Made by a program: the position numbers and the translations under genes. Below the pieces are notes generated by a model. That model made no database searches. It had not been told where the DNA came from and saw nothing but the letters and a program-made list of their open reading frames with translations. Shown piece by piece: positions 1 through 8,835 of a stretch of DNA of 64,000 bases (the first letter of the stretch is position 1; each line of letters opens with the position of its first letter). Source of the DNA: Achromobacter veterisilvae (GTDB lineage Bacteria > Pseudomonadota > Gammaproteobacteria > Burkholderiales > Burkholderiaceae_B). Where the stretch lies: NCBI RefSeq assembly GCF_900496975.1, contig NZ_UFQC01000005.1, positions 176,800 through 240,799 of the forward strand. The letters are read 5' to 3'.

Positions 1-167
1 CGCAGATGGTCGCGATTCCGTGCCTGCTGTATAACCAGCCGGTCTACGGCGTCAGCACCAAGCTGCTGGGCGACGTGCTGATCGTCGTCGCGGCGGTGCT
101 GACGGTGTGGTCGATGCTGTATTACCTGCAGCGCGCCTGGCCCGCCATCCGCGAAAAGGCCCTGTAG
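1..167 (+). CDS. pgsA: CDP-diacylglycerol-glycerol-3-phosphate 3-phosphatidyltransferase, C-terminal part
   Basis: This is the 3' end of a gene cut by the left window edge. The reading frame begins at base 3 and gives 54 residues before TAG. One long hydrophobic helix (LLGDVLIVVAAVLTVWSMLY) is followed by a short basic tail ending YLQRAWPAIREKAL. Both helix and tail resemble the last segment of PgsA, the inner-membrane enzyme of phosphatidylglycerol synthesis. The catalytic CDP-alcohol phosphotransferase motif lies outside the window, so the name rests on the tail alone. Confidence 0.7.
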   Translation, partial: QMVAIPCLLYNQPVYGVSTKLLGDVLIVVAAVLTVWSMLYYLQRAWPAIREKAL

Positions 168-298
168 TCGGTTTTGCATTACCGGGGTCCGCCCCGCGAT
201 ACCTAGAATGCGGCGTCCGGCTCCGGACGCCGCCGGAGACAACCCGCAAGGCGCCGCAGGCGCCGCGCACCTTGCCGCCGCCGGCGGCCCTTTTTGCG

Positions 299-1603
299 AT
301 GAACACCGCTGCGAATACTTTGGCCATGGACGCCTCCGTCCGCCGGCGCGACTGGAAGATCATCCTGCTGATCGGGGTGGCCCACGCTTCCTCGCACTTT
401 TTCCAACTGGTCCTGCCGTCGCTCTACGTTTCCCTGGGCAACGCCTTCGGGCTGGACTTCGCCCGCCTGGGGCTGCTGGTTTCCACCTTCTACGTGGTGT
501 CCGGCATCGGGCAGGCGTCTTCGGGATTCGTCGTCGACCGGATCGGCGCGCGGCCGGTGCTGTGGTTCGGGCTGGCGTGCTTCGTGCTGTCGGGGCTGCT
601 GATCGGGTCGGCCAACGGCTACGCCATGCTGATCGCGGCGGCCGTGGTGGGCGGCATCGGCAATTCCGTCTTCCATCCGGCCGACTATTCCATCATCAAC
701 CATCGCATCACCGCGCCGCGGCTGGGCCACGCGTTTTCCGCGCACGGGCTGACGGGCAACCTGGGCTGGGCGCTCACGCCCGTGTTCATGACGACCATCA
801 CCTTGCTGGCCGACTGGCGGGTGGCGGCTTACAGCGCGGCCGGCCTGGTCGCGCTGGTGCTGCTGTTGACCGTGCTGGGGCGCGACCTGCTCGGCGGCCC
901 GCTGCCGCAGGAAGGCCCGGCCGGGCCCGAGGCCGCCAAGCCCGCCGCCAGGCCGGCCGCCAAGCCGCAGGAAGGCGTGCTGGCGACTCTGGGCACGCTG
1001 CTGTCCAAGCCGGCCCTGTGGGGCGCGTTCCTGTTCTTCGCCTGCACCTCCATCGCCCTGTCGTCGGTGCAGAACTACACCATCCCGCTGCTGGGCCAAC
1101 TGTACGACCTCTCCAAGGTCGCCGCCAGCTCGGCGCTGTCGGGCTATATGGTGGCTTCGGCCGTCGGCATGGCCGCCGGCGGTTTCCTCGTGTCGGCCAA
1201 TCCGCGCACGGAGCGCACCGTCATGGTGGCGCTGATCCTGGCGGGCCTGACCCTGGTGGTGCTGGCGCTGGGCCTGGTGCCGGCCGTGCTGGCCGCGCCC
1301 GTGGTCGGCCTGGCCGGCTTCTGCTCCGGCGTGGCCGCGCCTTCGCGCGACATGCTGATCCGCCGCGTGACGCCCAAGGGCTCCACGGGCTCCGTCTACG
1401 GGCTGGTCTATTCCGGCATGGACGTGGGTTCGGCCCTGGGGCCGCTGGCCTTCGGCCTGCTGCTGGATGCCGGCATGCGCCAGGGCCCCTGGGTGGGCGC
1501 GGGCGTGGCGTTCGCCGCGGCGGCCCTTCTGGCGCAGTGGATCGCGGTGCAGGCGCGGCGGGCGGAACCCGCCGCGGCCAGCGGAGCCGCCGCCCGTTCC
1601 TGA
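299..1603 (+). CDS. MFS transporter, fosmidomycin-resistance (Fsr)-like
   Basis: A 434-residue inner-membrane protein with about 12 hydrophobic segments and a central Ala/Pro/Lys-rich cytoplasmic loop (about residues 205-225) between its two halves. The first loop carries the MFS signature region (GFVVDRIGARPVLWFG). The stretch FHPADYSIINHRI followed by GHAFSAHGLTGNLGWA is typical of the Fsr subgroup of drug exporters. The frame is open further upstream, but ATG 299 or ATG 326 are the plausible starts; neither has a good Shine-Dalgarno sequence. The substrate is unknown. The gene stands alone after pgsA. Confidence 0.75.
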   Translation: MNTAANTLAMDASVRRRDWKIILLIGVAHASSHFFQLVLPSLYVSLGNAFGLDFARLGLLVSTFYVVSGIGQASSGFVVDRIGARPVLWFGLACFVLSGLLIGSANGYAMLIAAAVVGGIGNSVFHPADYSIINHRITAPRLGHAFSAHGLTGNLGWALTPVFMTTITLLADWRVAAYSAAGLVALVLLLTVLGRDLLGGPLPQEGPAGPEAAKPAARPAAKPQEGVLATLGTLLSKPALWGAFLFFACTSIALSSVQNYTIPLLGQLYDLSKVAASSALSGYMVASAVGMAAGGFLVSANPRTERTVMVALILAGLTLVVLALGLVPAVLAAPVVGLAGFCSGVAAPSRDMLIRRVTPKGSTGSVYGLVYSGMDVGSALGPLAFGLLLDAGMRQGPWVGAGVAFAAAALLAQWIAVQARRAEPAAASGAAARS

Positions 1604-1631
1604 ACACGCCGGCCGCGACCCTGGCGGCCAT

Positions 1632-1645
1632 TTGATGCGACGCAA
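1632..1645. promoter_or_regulatory. weak FNR/ANR-like half-palindrome upstream of cytochrome c peroxidase
   Basis: TTGATGCGACGCAA has a perfect TTGAT left arm and a degenerate right arm (CGCAA instead of ATCAA). It lies 68 bp before the cytochrome c peroxidase start. Cytochrome c peroxidases are classic ANR/FNR targets, which is the only reason to list it. Two mismatches make it a weak candidate. Confidence 0.2.
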
Positions 1646-1712
1646 AGCCTGGCCGGCTTCAGCCTGATGTAATGACCATGCAACTCAAAAGGTTATTACC
1701 CAGGAGAAGAAA

Positions 1713-2714
1713 ATGAGTAAGGCAAGCATATTGCTGGCGGCAGGGATCGCATTGGGCTGTTGGAACAATCTGGCCGCGGCGGCCTCGGACGAACCGATAC
1801 AGCCGGTGGAGCCGGCCGTGGTCAAGGAACCGGCCAAGGTGGAGCTGGGCAAGAAGCTCTTCTTTGATCCGCGCCTGTCGCGGTCCGGCGCGATTTCCTG
1901 CAACTCCTGCCATAACCTGGCCATGGGCGGCTCGGACAACCTCAAGGCCTCCATCGGCCATAAATGGCAGCAGGGCTCGATCAATTCGCCCACGGTGCTC
2001 AATTCCAGCCTGAACATCGCCCAGTTCTGGGACGGCCGCGCCAAGGACCTGCGCGAGCAGGCGGGCGGCCCGATCGCCAATCCCATGGAAATGGCGTCCA
2101 CGCACGAACTGGCCATCCAGGTGCTGAATTCCATCCCCGGCTACCGGGCGGAGTTCAAGCGGGTCTTCGGCAAGGACGGAATCACGATCGAGGAGGTGAC
2201 CGGCGCGCTGGCCGCGTTCGAGGAAACGCTGGTGACGCCCAATTCGCGCTTCGACCAATGGCTGCGCGGCGACAAGAAGGCGCTGACGGTGCGCGAGCTG
2301 GCCGGCTACGAGCTGTTCAAGAACAGCGGTTGCGTCGCCTGCCACAACGGCGTGGCGGTGGGCGGCAATTCGTTCCAGAAGATGGGCCTGGTCGCGCCCT
2401 ACCAGACGGACAACAAGGCCGAAGGCCGCGCTGGGGTCACGGGCAAGGACGCCGACCGCTTCAACTTCAAGGTGCCCACCTTGCGCAACGTGGCGCTGAC
2501 CTATCCGTACTTCCATGACGGCGAGGCCGCCACGCTGACGCAGGCGGTGGACGTGATGGGGCGGCTGCAACTGGGCCGGACCTTCACGCCGGACGAGAAC
2601 GCGCAGATCGTGGCGTTCCTGAAGACGCTGACGGGCGACCAGCCGGCGATCCAGTACCCGGTGCTGCCGCCGTCCGAAGACGACACGCCGCGGCCCGAAC
2701 CCTTCCTGAAGTAA
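1713..2714 (+). CDS. di-haem cytochrome c peroxidase
   Basis: A 333-residue periplasmic protein with an N-terminal signal peptide (hydrophobic core after MSKAS, Ala-rich cleavage region near residue 24). Two c-haem motifs are visible: CNSCH at residues 63-67 and CVACH near residue 209. This is the bacterial CCP/MauG layout, which reduces hydrogen peroxide with electrons from c-type cytochromes. A strong ribosome site (AGGAG) precedes ATG 1713. The gene appears monocistronic, and queF converges on it. Oxygen- or peroxide-linked regulation is likely for the family but only weakly visible here. Confidence 0.9.
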   Translation: MSKASILLAAGIALGCWNNLAAAASDEPIQPVEPAVVKEPAKVELGKKLFFDPRLSRSGAISCNSCHNLAMGGSDNLKASIGHKWQQGSINSPTVLNSSLNIAQFWDGRAKDLREQAGGPIANPMEMASTHELAIQVLNSIPGYRAEFKRVFGKDGITIEEVTGALAAFEETLVTPNSRFDQWLRGDKKALTVRELAGYELFKNSGCVACHNGVAVGGNSFQKMGLVAPYQTDNKAEGRAGVTGKDADRFNFKVPTLRNVALTYPYFHDGEAATLTQAVDVMGRLQLGRTFTPDENAQIVAFLKTLTGDQPAIQYPVLPPSEDDTPRPEPFLK

Positions 2715-2735
2715 GGGGTTCGCGGGGAGGGGCGT

Positions 2736-3560
2736 CTACTGGCGGACGGTGCGCAGGTCCGCCGTGGGCGCCGCCTCGAAGTTGCTGCGCCACGGATTGA
2801 TGTCCAGGCCGCCGCGGCGCGTATAGCGCGCATAGACGGTCAGTTGCTCGGGCCGGCAGGCCCGCATGATGTCGGTGAAGATGCGTTCGACGCAGTGTTC
2901 GTGGAATTCCGCATGCTGGCGGAACGACACGATATAGCGCAGCAGCGATTCGCGGTTTATCGGCGCGCCGCGGTAGCGGATCTGCACGCTGGCCCAGTCC
3001 GGCTGCCCCGTCACGGGGCAGTTCGACTTCAGCAGGCGCGAGGCCAGCGTTTCCTCGACGGTATCCCCGGGCCGGGTGCGCAGCAATTCCGGCGCCGGCT
3101 CGTAGGTGTCGATCTCGATATCGAGCTTATCGATATAGATGCCGTCCAGTTCGCCCATGTGCAATTCGGAGAAGCGCTGGGGCAGGAAGAAATCCAGCCC
3201 GACGGGAGCGCCCGCCGCGGCGCTCAGGTCGCGTTCCAGTCGGCCGCGCAACGCGGCCGAATTGACCAGCCGGGTCTGGTTGAACGAATTCAAATAGAGC
3301 TTGAACGACTTGGACTCGATGATGTTGGGGCTGTCGGCCGGCACCGAGAACGTGGCCATGGCGATGCGGGGCTTGCCCTTGGCGTCCAGCCACGACAACT
3401 CATAGGCATTCCACAAATCCACGCCCGTGAACGGCAGCTTGCCGGCGGCGAGGTTCAAGGCCGCCCGATTATGCGAGCGCGCGATGGGAAAGAGCAGCGT
3501 CGGGTCGTATTGCGAGACGTAGGACACGCTCTGGCCGAGCGGGCCGTGGGACAAAGTCAT
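2736..3560 (-). CDS. queF: NADPH-dependent 7-cyano-7-deazaguanine reductase
   Basis: A 274-residue QueF of the long (YqfB/E. coli-like) type, which reduces preQ0 to preQ1 in queuosine biosynthesis. Visible hallmarks are [16 protein letters not shown], the substrate-binding and catalytic region [19 protein letters not shown] around the active-site Cys, [10 protein letters not shown], and a C-terminal [17 protein letters not shown] block, all colinear with E. coli QueF. The frame extends 30 codons upstream, but ATG 3560 ([11 protein letters not shown]) matches family length. No preQ1 riboswitch was recognised upstream. Confidence 0.95.
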   Translation of the reverse strand: MTLSHGPLGQSVSYVSQYDPTLLFPIARSHNRAALNLAAGKLPFTGVDLWNAYELSWLDAKGKPRIAMATFSVPADSPNIIESKSFKLYLNSFNQTRLVNSAALRGRLERDLSAAAGAPVGLDFFLPQRFSELHMGELDGIYIDKLDIEIDTYEPAPELLRTRPGDTVEETLASRLLKSNCPVTGQPDWASVQIRYRGAPINRESLLRYIVSFRQHAEFHEHCVERIFTDIMRACRPEQLTVYARYTRRGGLDINPWRSNFEAAPTADLRTVRQ

Positions 3561-3883
3561 GGCGGAATCACGAAAGCAGGGGGAATGGACGCATTGTAGG
3601 CGGTCGGAAAGCGCGTCATTTTCCGCATTGTGAAATGTAACCTTCGCCATATGAAAGTGCCTGCTGCGCAGCAGCGCCAGCCCATTTCACAGACGACAAT
3701 TGCGTTTCGTAATACGGAATGATGTTTATAACTTATTGATATTCATGAGTAATATTTTTTGTCTTCTATAAGACATCGACTCACCTTGCTCTGCAGCAGA
3801 GGCATAGACTTTGTCCAACGATTCACGCAATGCAAGACGCGAATCTTTTGAAGTCTTTCCCATCACTGACCAGGAGCATCACC
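3561..3883. promoter_or_regulatory. queF/aceA divergent intergenic region
   Basis: A 323 bp stretch that is unusually AT-rich for this window, especially 3715-3780. It holds a perfect inverted repeat CTGCTGC/GCAGCAG at 3661-3674. An imperfect palindrome TTTCGTAATACGGAA at 3705-3719 (13 of 15 positions symmetric) is a candidate operator for the glyoxylate regulator of aceA. No open frame here looks like a gene. A ribosome site (CAGGAG, 3871) serves aceA. The regulator is not known, and the operator assignment is inference from symmetry and position only. Confidence 0.35.
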
Positions 3884-5203
3884 ATGAGCACCCGCGAAAC
3901 CGAAATCCGCAATCTGCAGAAGGACTGGGCCGAGAACGCCCGCTGGCAAGGCATCAAGCGCGACTACAGCGCCGAGGACGTCATCCGCCTGCGCGGCTCC
4001 ATCGGCGTGGAACACACGCTGGCGCGCCGCGGCGCCACCCGCCTGTGGGAACTCCTGCACAGCGAGCCGTTCGTGAATTCGCTGGGCGCCCTGACCGGCA
4101 ACCAGGCCATGCAGCAGGTCAAGGCCGGCCTGAAGGCCATCTATCTGTCCGGCTGGCAGGTCGCGGGCGACGCCAACCTGGCCGGCGAGATGTACCCCGA
4201 CCAATCCCTGTACCCCGCCAATTCCGTGCCGCAGGTGGTCCGCCGCATCAATAATTCGCTCTCCCGCTGCGACCAGATCCAGTGGATGGAAGGCAAGAAC
4301 CCCGGCGACGAGGGCTACATCGATTTCTTCGCGCCCATCGTGGCCGATGCCGAGGCCGGTTTCGGCGGCGTGCTGAACGCCTTCGAACTGATGAAGGCGA
4401 TGATCGAGGCGGGCGCCGCCGGCGTGCACTTCGAAGACCAACTGGCCTCCGTGAAGAAGTGCGGCCACATGGGCGGCAAGGTGCTGGTGCCCACCCGCGA
4501 AGCCGTTGCCAAGCTGGTGTCCGCCCGCCTGGCGGCCGACACGATGGGCACGCCCACCGTGCTGCTGGCGCGCACCGACGCCGACGCGGCGGACCTGGTG
4601 ACCAGCGACGTGGACGAGAACGACCGTCCCTTCATCACCGGCGAGCGCACCGTGGAAGGTTTCTTCCGCACCCGCGCCGGCATCGACCAGGCGATCTCGC
4701 GCGGCCTGGCCTATGCGTCCTACGCCGACCTGATCTGGTGCGAAACGTCCACGCCCAACCTGGAATACGCCCGCAAGTTCGCCGAGGCCATCCATCGCCA
4801 GTTCCCGGGCAAGCTGCTGGCGTACAACTGCTCGCCGTCGTTCAACTGGAAGAAGAACCTGGATGACGGCACGATCGCCAAGTTCCAGCGCGAACTGGGC
4901 GCCATGGGATACAAGTTCCAGTTCATCACGCTGGCCGGCTTCCATGCGCTGAACTACGGCATGTTCGAACTGGCCCACGGCTACGCCCGCCGCCAGATGA
5001 GCGCCTTCGTCGAACTGCAGCAGAAGGAATTCGCCGCCGCCGACCTCGGCTTCACCGCCGTGAAGCACCAGCGCGAAGTGGGCACGGGCTACTTCGACGC
5101 CGTCACGCAGACGATCGAAGGCGGCCAGTCCTCGACCACCGCGCTGACGGGCTCCACCGAGGAAGCCCAGTTCGAGCACGGCAAGGCCCAGAAGGCCGCG
5201 TAA
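3884..5203 (+). CDS. aceA: isocitrate lyase
   Basis: A 439-residue cytoplasmic enzyme that cleaves isocitrate to succinate and glyoxylate, the first step of the glyoxylate shunt for growth on acetate and fatty acids. The catalytic loop KKCGHMGGK is intact, as are the metal- and substrate-binding stretches ([30 protein letters not shown]). ATG 3884 is chosen over an in-frame start 18 codons upstream because CAGGAG lies at the right distance and the sequence then begins like the family. A strong terminator follows, so the gene is monocistronic. No malate synthase is nearby. Confidence 0.96.
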   Translation: MSTRETEIRNLQKDWAENARWQGIKRDYSAEDVIRLRGSIGVEHTLARRGATRLWELLHSEPFVNSLGALTGNQAMQQVKAGLKAIYLSGWQVAGDANLAGEMYPDQSLYPANSVPQVVRRINNSLSRCDQIQWMEGKNPGDEGYIDFFAPIVADAEAGFGGVLNAFELMKAMIEAGAAGVHFEDQLASVKKCGHMGGKVLVPTREAVAKLVSARLAADTMGTPTVLLARTDADAADLVTSDVDENDRPFITGERTVEGFFRTRAGIDQAISRGLAYASYADLIWCETSTPNLEYARKFAEAIHRQFPGKLLAYNCSPSFNWKKNLDDGTIAKFQRELGAMGYKFQFITLAGFHALNYGMFELAHGYARRQMSAFVELQQKEFAAADLGFTAVKHQREVGTGYFDAVTQTIEGGQSSTTALTGSTEEAQFEHGKAQKAA

Positions 5204-5253
5204 GCATCGCAGGAGAGTTATGCAGTTGTAGTTGCTGTTGTAGGGTGGATTTC

Positions 5254-5279
5254 GGGTGCCTTCGGGCACCCTTTTTTTT
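5254..5279 (+). terminator. intrinsic terminator of aceA
   Basis: A seven-base-pair stem GGGTGCC/GGCACCC with a TTCG tetraloop is followed directly by eight T residues. It lies 50 bp after the aceA stop codon and before the convergent hydrolase gene. This is the clearest rho-independent terminator in the window. Confidence 0.95.
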
Positions 5280-5298
5280 CGGATGAATCCATCCAGCG

Positions 5299-6375
5299 CT
5301 ACAGATTCTTCGCGTAGAACGCCGTCAGCCTGCCCATCGCCGCATCCACGTACTTGGGAACCCAGTAGGTCTCGATGTGCGTGGCGCCGTCGATCTTGAA
5401 CAGCTCCTTGTCCTTCGCGCCGGTGGCCTTGGCGAACGCATCCTCGCTCATGTACAGGCTGTCGGCCTTGCCGCCTGCGATCATCAGCAGCGGCTGGTCG
5501 ATCAGGTCGATCTGGTCCGTGGCGTCCCAGCGCATCAGGTCCAGCAAGCTGCTCACCGTGTAGGCGCCGCCGGAATTGGGGTAGGCGCCGGAGTCGGGAT
5601 GGCCGTGGGTGCGTTCGTAATAGACGGTGCCCTCGCGGTACATCTCGAACGGCATCGCGGCGATCTGCGCATCGGTCGCCGCGGCGCCGCCTCCGACATA
5701 GGGAACCTTGCCGCCCGCCGCTTCCTGCGCACGCGCCTCGGAAGCCTGCCGCAAGCGATCCTGGATGGTGTTCAGTTGCGAGTCTTCGAAGCCATTGCGG
5801 CGAACGCGTCCCGAGTTGAACATGCTCAGCGTCGCCACCGACTTGAAGCGCTTGTCGGTTTTCGCCGCCGCCAACGAGTAGCCGCCGCCTCCGCAGATGC
5901 CCAGCAGGCCAAGACGCTCGGCATCCACGCCCGCATACCGGGTGATGAAGTCTGCCGCGCCGTGGATGTCCTCGGTGCGATAGGCGGGCTTGTCCACGTT
6001 GCGCGGCTGGCCGCCGCTTCCGCCCTGGTACGCCGCGTCCATCGCGATCGTGATGTAGCCCTGTTCGGCCAGGCGCTGCGCATACAGGCCCGCGACCTGT
6101 TCCTTCACGCCGCCGTTCGGATGGGCCACGACGATCGCGGGATACTTTTTCTTCGGATCGTAGTTGGCCGGGGTATAGACGTTGGCGGCAATGTCCAGGC
6201 CGCCCAGCCTGTATTTGACAGGGTGGATGTTGACCTTGCCCGGTTCGTTCTTCGCGATGGCGCCGCCGTAGGCCAGGGTGAACGGGTTCTGCCGGTAGTC
6301 TTCGGCGAGCGCCGGGCCGCCGAAGCCGCCGACGATTGCGGCCATGAGGGTGGCCTTCAGGACGGTGCGTTTCAT
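5299..6375 (-). CDS. exported dienelactone-hydrolase-like alpha/beta hydrolase
   Basis: A 358-residue protein with a Sec signal peptide (MKRTVLKATLMAAIVGGFGG, Ala-Leu-Ala cleavage region). The alpha/beta-hydrolase core starts near residue 60 (YPAIVVAHPNGG). The nucleophile elbow reads GICGGGG, so the nucleophile may be Cys as in dienelactone hydrolase rather than Ser. A late His (GATHIETYW) fits the triad. ATG 6375 overlaps the upstream CMD-domain gene by 4 bp, so the two are translationally coupled. The natural substrate is unknown; an export-linked role is inferred from all three operon members carrying leaders. Confidence 0.78.
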   Translation of the reverse strand: MKRTVLKATLMAAIVGGFGGPALAEDYRQNPFTLAYGGAIAKNEPGKVNIHPVKYRLGGLDIAANVYTPANYDPKKKYPAIVVAHPNGGVKEQVAGLYAQRLAEQGYITIAMDAAYQGGSGGQPRNVDKPAYRTEDIHGAADFITRYAGVDAERLGLLGICGGGGYSLAAAKTDKRFKSVATLSMFNSGRVRRNGFEDSQLNTIQDRLRQASEARAQEAAGGKVPYVGGGAAATDAQIAAMPFEMYREGTVYYERTHGHPDSGAYPNSGGAYTVSSLLDLMRWDATDQIDLIDQPLLMIAGGKADSLYMSEDAFAKATGAKDKELFKIDGATHIETYWVPKYVDAAMGRLTAFYAKNL

Positions 6376-7175
6376 GGGAGGGTTCCTTGCAAGTGGGATG
6401 GGTGCCGCGGGGCGGCGGCAAGCGCCTGTGTCAGCGCCTCGCTCGCGCGCTTGGCCGCCTGCGCGTCGCCGCGCTCGGCCAGGACCTGCGTCAACTGGCG
6501 CAATTGCGCGGCCGTCAGGCCCACGCGCATGCTGGCGGCCATGTGCGAGCGCAACTGCGGCTCCACGCCAGGCATGGCGGCCAGCGCCCCGACCGTGGCC
6601 AGTTCACGGCTTTGCCAATCGAGGTTGTCGCGCTCGAAGATGTCGCCGAACAGGTGGGCTTGCAGATACTGGTTGATGACCGGGGCGAAGTCCGTCACTG
6701 CGTTCCTGACCGGCGCGCCGGAAATCTTCGTCTGGTTGGCGGTGCCGGCCGCGAGCAGCGCATCGCCTGTCGGCACGGGCCGGCTGGGTTCGCGCCCCGG
6801 CGCGTCCTGGAGGCCGCGCTGCCTGCGCGCGTCCAGCACCGTCAGCAGTTCTCCCAGCGCGTTCAGGCTCTTGGGGAAGCCGGCGTAGGCGTAGAGCTGC
6901 ACCAGGATTTCCTTGGCCTCGCTGATGGTCAGCCCGGCGTCCAGGCCCTGGTTCAGGGCGGTATTGAGCCTGGGCATGTCGCTCGCGGCCATGAAAGACG
7001 CGATCAGGGGAATGGCCTGCTGCCTGGCGGACAGCGTGTCCGAGGCCGGCTGGGTAGTCGTCATGGCACGCGGTTCCTGAACGCCAGGGGATTGTGCGGC
7101 GGCAAGGCCGGATGGCGCGGCCAAGGCGAATGCGAGCGCGACGGCGCCGCGCTTAGCGGGCGTTGTATTGCTCAT
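6372..7175 (-). CDS. exported protein with two carboxymuconolactone decarboxylase-like domains
   Basis: A 267-residue protein with an N-terminal signal-like segment (VALAFALAAPSGLAAAQS). Two CMD/AhpD-type helical repeats follow. Repeat one is about residues 70-120 (GLDAGLTISEAKEILVQLYAYAGFP). Repeat two is about residues 165-245 (WQSRELATVGALAAM and GLTAAQLRQL). The CxxC of AhpD peroxidases is absent, so it is closer to the carboxymuconolactone-decarboxylase branch. It overlaps the cupin gene by 23 bp and the hydrolase gene by 4 bp. The function in the cell envelope is unknown. Confidence 0.75.
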   Translation of the reverse strand: MSNTTPAKRGAVALAFALAAPSGLAAAQSPGVQEPRAMTTTQPASDTLSARQQAIPLIASFMAASDMPRLNTALNQGLDAGLTISEAKEILVQLYAYAGFPKSLNALGELLTVLDARRQRGLQDAPGREPSRPVPTGDALLAAGTANQTKISGAPVRNAVTDFAPVINQYLQAHLFGDIFERDNLDWQSRELATVGALAAMPGVEPQLRSHMAASMRVGLTAAQLRQLTQVLAERGDAQAAKRASEALTQALAAAPRHPSHLQGTLP

Positions 7176-7623
7176 CGCTCACCAACTCTTTCCAGTCCGC
7201 GCTTTTGCCGTCCTTCATGTAGGCGATGGCGAGGTGGCGCATGCCGTTGGCCTGTGCCGCGCCATGCCAGTGCTTGACGCCGGCCTCGATCCAGACCGTA
7301 TCGCCCGCCTTGATCTCGCGCCGGGGCTGGCCGTCTTCCTGCACCCAGCCCTGGCCGTCGGTGACGATGAGCAACTGGCCCACCGGGTGGGTGTGCCACG
7401 CGGTGCGCGCCCCGGGCGCGAAATCGACCATGCCGACACTGCCGTGCCTGCCGCTGCCGCCCGCCGACTTGATGTCCACCGCCACGTGGCCGCTGAAGTT
7501 CTGCGCCGGGCCCAGGGCGGTGGGGGTCGTGCCCGCGGGGGCGATCCGGATGCCTTGGGCGTGCGCTGAAGACGCGCCCATCATCACGATCGACGCGCCC
7601 GCGGCGATGAGGTTCTTTTTCAT
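7153..7623 (-). CDS. exported single-domain cupin protein
   Basis: A 156-residue protein with a signal peptide ending near SSAHAQG. A single cupin barrel follows, with motif 1 TAWHTHPVGQLLIVTDGQGWVQ and motif 2 KAGDTVWIEAGVKHWHGAA. The metal-binding His and Glu/Gln positions look intact. AGGAAGGA precedes ATG 7623. It is the first gene of the cupin - CMD - hydrolase operon, a set seen together in many proteobacteria, usually annotated only by domain. It may be an oxygenase or isomerase; the sequence does not decide. Confidence 0.8.
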   Translation of the reverse strand: MKKNLIAAGASIVMMGASSAHAQGIRIAPAGTTPTALGPAQNFSGHVAVDIKSAGGSGRHGSVGMVDFAPGARTAWHTHPVGQLLIVTDGQGWVQEDGQPRREIKAGDTVWIEAGVKHWHGAAQANGMRHLAIAYMKDGKSADWKELVSDEQYNAR

Positions 7624-7803
7624 GGGATTTCCTTCCTGTGATCCGCGCCGACCCCGCGTGCTTCATGAGCATGTGGATGGCCGGCGCCCGATCTGTCTTG
7701 ACGAAGGAAATCTTAGAGGGCCGGACTGTTTTGATTAAGTCCAAAATCCCGCATTCGGTTTTGAATTGAATTCAGCAATACGGGAACGGGCGCGTGGACG
7801 CGC

Positions 7804-8748
7804 CTACGATGCCGAAGGGCGCTTCGGTTTCGCAGTCTTGCCAGGTTTGCGGGGCGGCTCCCGATGCCGCAGGGCTTCGACGATGACGGCCAGGGCCCCC
7901 GACGATTGCCGACGGCTGGGGTAGTACAGGTGGTAGCCGGTATAGGGCTGGCACCAGTCGTCCAGCACGCGGACCAGCCGGCCCTCGGCGATGTGTTCGG
8001 CCACCGCGTCCTCGGGCACGAAGGCCAGGCCCTGCCCGGCCAGCGACGCGCGCACGATGGGCGAAATACTGTTGTAGATCCACTGTCCGGTCACGCGCAC
8101 CTTGAGTTCGCGCTTGCCCTTGCGGAAATCCCAGACCATGAGTCCGCCGTGGGTGGGCAGACGCAGGTTGATGCAGTTGTGCTCGGCCAGGTCGTGGGGT
8201 TTCTTCGGCGGGGGCCTGCCCGCGAAGTAGGCGGGCGAACCAACCACCGCGATGCGCATGTCGGAACTGATGCGGACCGCGATCATGTCCTTGGCGATCT
8301 CGTCGCCCAGGCGCACTCCCGCGTCATAGCGTTCGGAGACGATATCGGTGCGGTTGTAGTCCACTGTCACCTCCACGGCGATGTCGGGATAATCCGGCAG
8401 AACCTTGGACAGCTTGGGCCATATCAGGTACGTGGCGGGAAACTCCGCCGCCGTGATGCGGACCAGTCCCGATGGCTTCTTGCGCAATTCGCTCACCGCC
8501 GCCAGTTCGGCGTCGATGTCCTCGAAGTGCGGGGCAACACTGGCCAGCAGCCGTTCGCCTGCTTCCGTGACGGAGACGCTGCGCGTGGTGCGGGTCAGCA
8601 GGCGGACGTCCAGGCGGGCTTCGAGCGCCCGGATGGCATGGCTGAGCGCGGACGGAGACACGCCCATTTGCGCAGCCGCCCGCGTGAAGCTGCCTTGCTG
8701 TGCCACCTGGATGAACGCAAGCAGGTCGTTGTAGCTGTCACGCGGCAT
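7804..8748 (-). CDS. LysR-family transcriptional regulator
   Basis: A 314-residue LysR-type regulator. The winged helix-turn-helix is at residues 5-65 (SFTRAAAQMGVSPSALSHAIRALEARL), followed by a type-2 periplasmic-binding-like effector domain with a typical substrate-domain start (LVRITAAEFPATYLIWP). ATG 8748 (MPRDSYNDLLAF) is chosen because this is how the subgroup normally begins; an in-frame ATG lies 13 codons earlier. The tail is Lys/Pro-rich. It lies 180 bp upstream of, and in the same direction as, the cupin-CMD-hydrolase operon, its probable target. No co-inducer can be named. Confidence 0.88.
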   Translation of the reverse strand: MPRDSYNDLLAFIQVAQQGSFTRAAAQMGVSPSALSHAIRALEARLDVRLLTRTTRSVSVTEAGERLLASVAPHFEDIDAELAAVSELRKKPSGLVRITAAEFPATYLIWPKLSKVLPDYPDIAVEVTVDYNRTDIVSERYDAGVRLGDEIAKDMIAVRISSDMRIAVVGSPAYFAGRPPPKKPHDLAEHNCINLRLPTHGGLMVWDFRKGKRELKVRVTGQWIYNSISPIVRASLAGQGLAFVPEDAVAEHIAEGRLVRVLDDWCQPYTGYHLYYPSRRQSSGALAVIVEALRHREPPRKPGKTAKPKRPSAS

Positions 8749-8835
8749 TGCCGAATCCCATTCACAGGTCTTGAAGAAATCCAGCATCCGGCCGGATGCC
8801 TGGATAGTGACGGCGGTGGAATCGTCCGCGGCAGG

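Noticed and set aside
3863..6421. An 852-codon leftward open frame through aceA and the hydrolase
   Set aside because: It is antisense to isocitrate lyase and out of frame with the hydrolase; low-complexity translation.
7715..7760. FNR-like site near TTGATTAAG in front of the cupin operon
   Set aside because: Only the left half matches; the right arm is absent. More likely part of a LysR-bound region.
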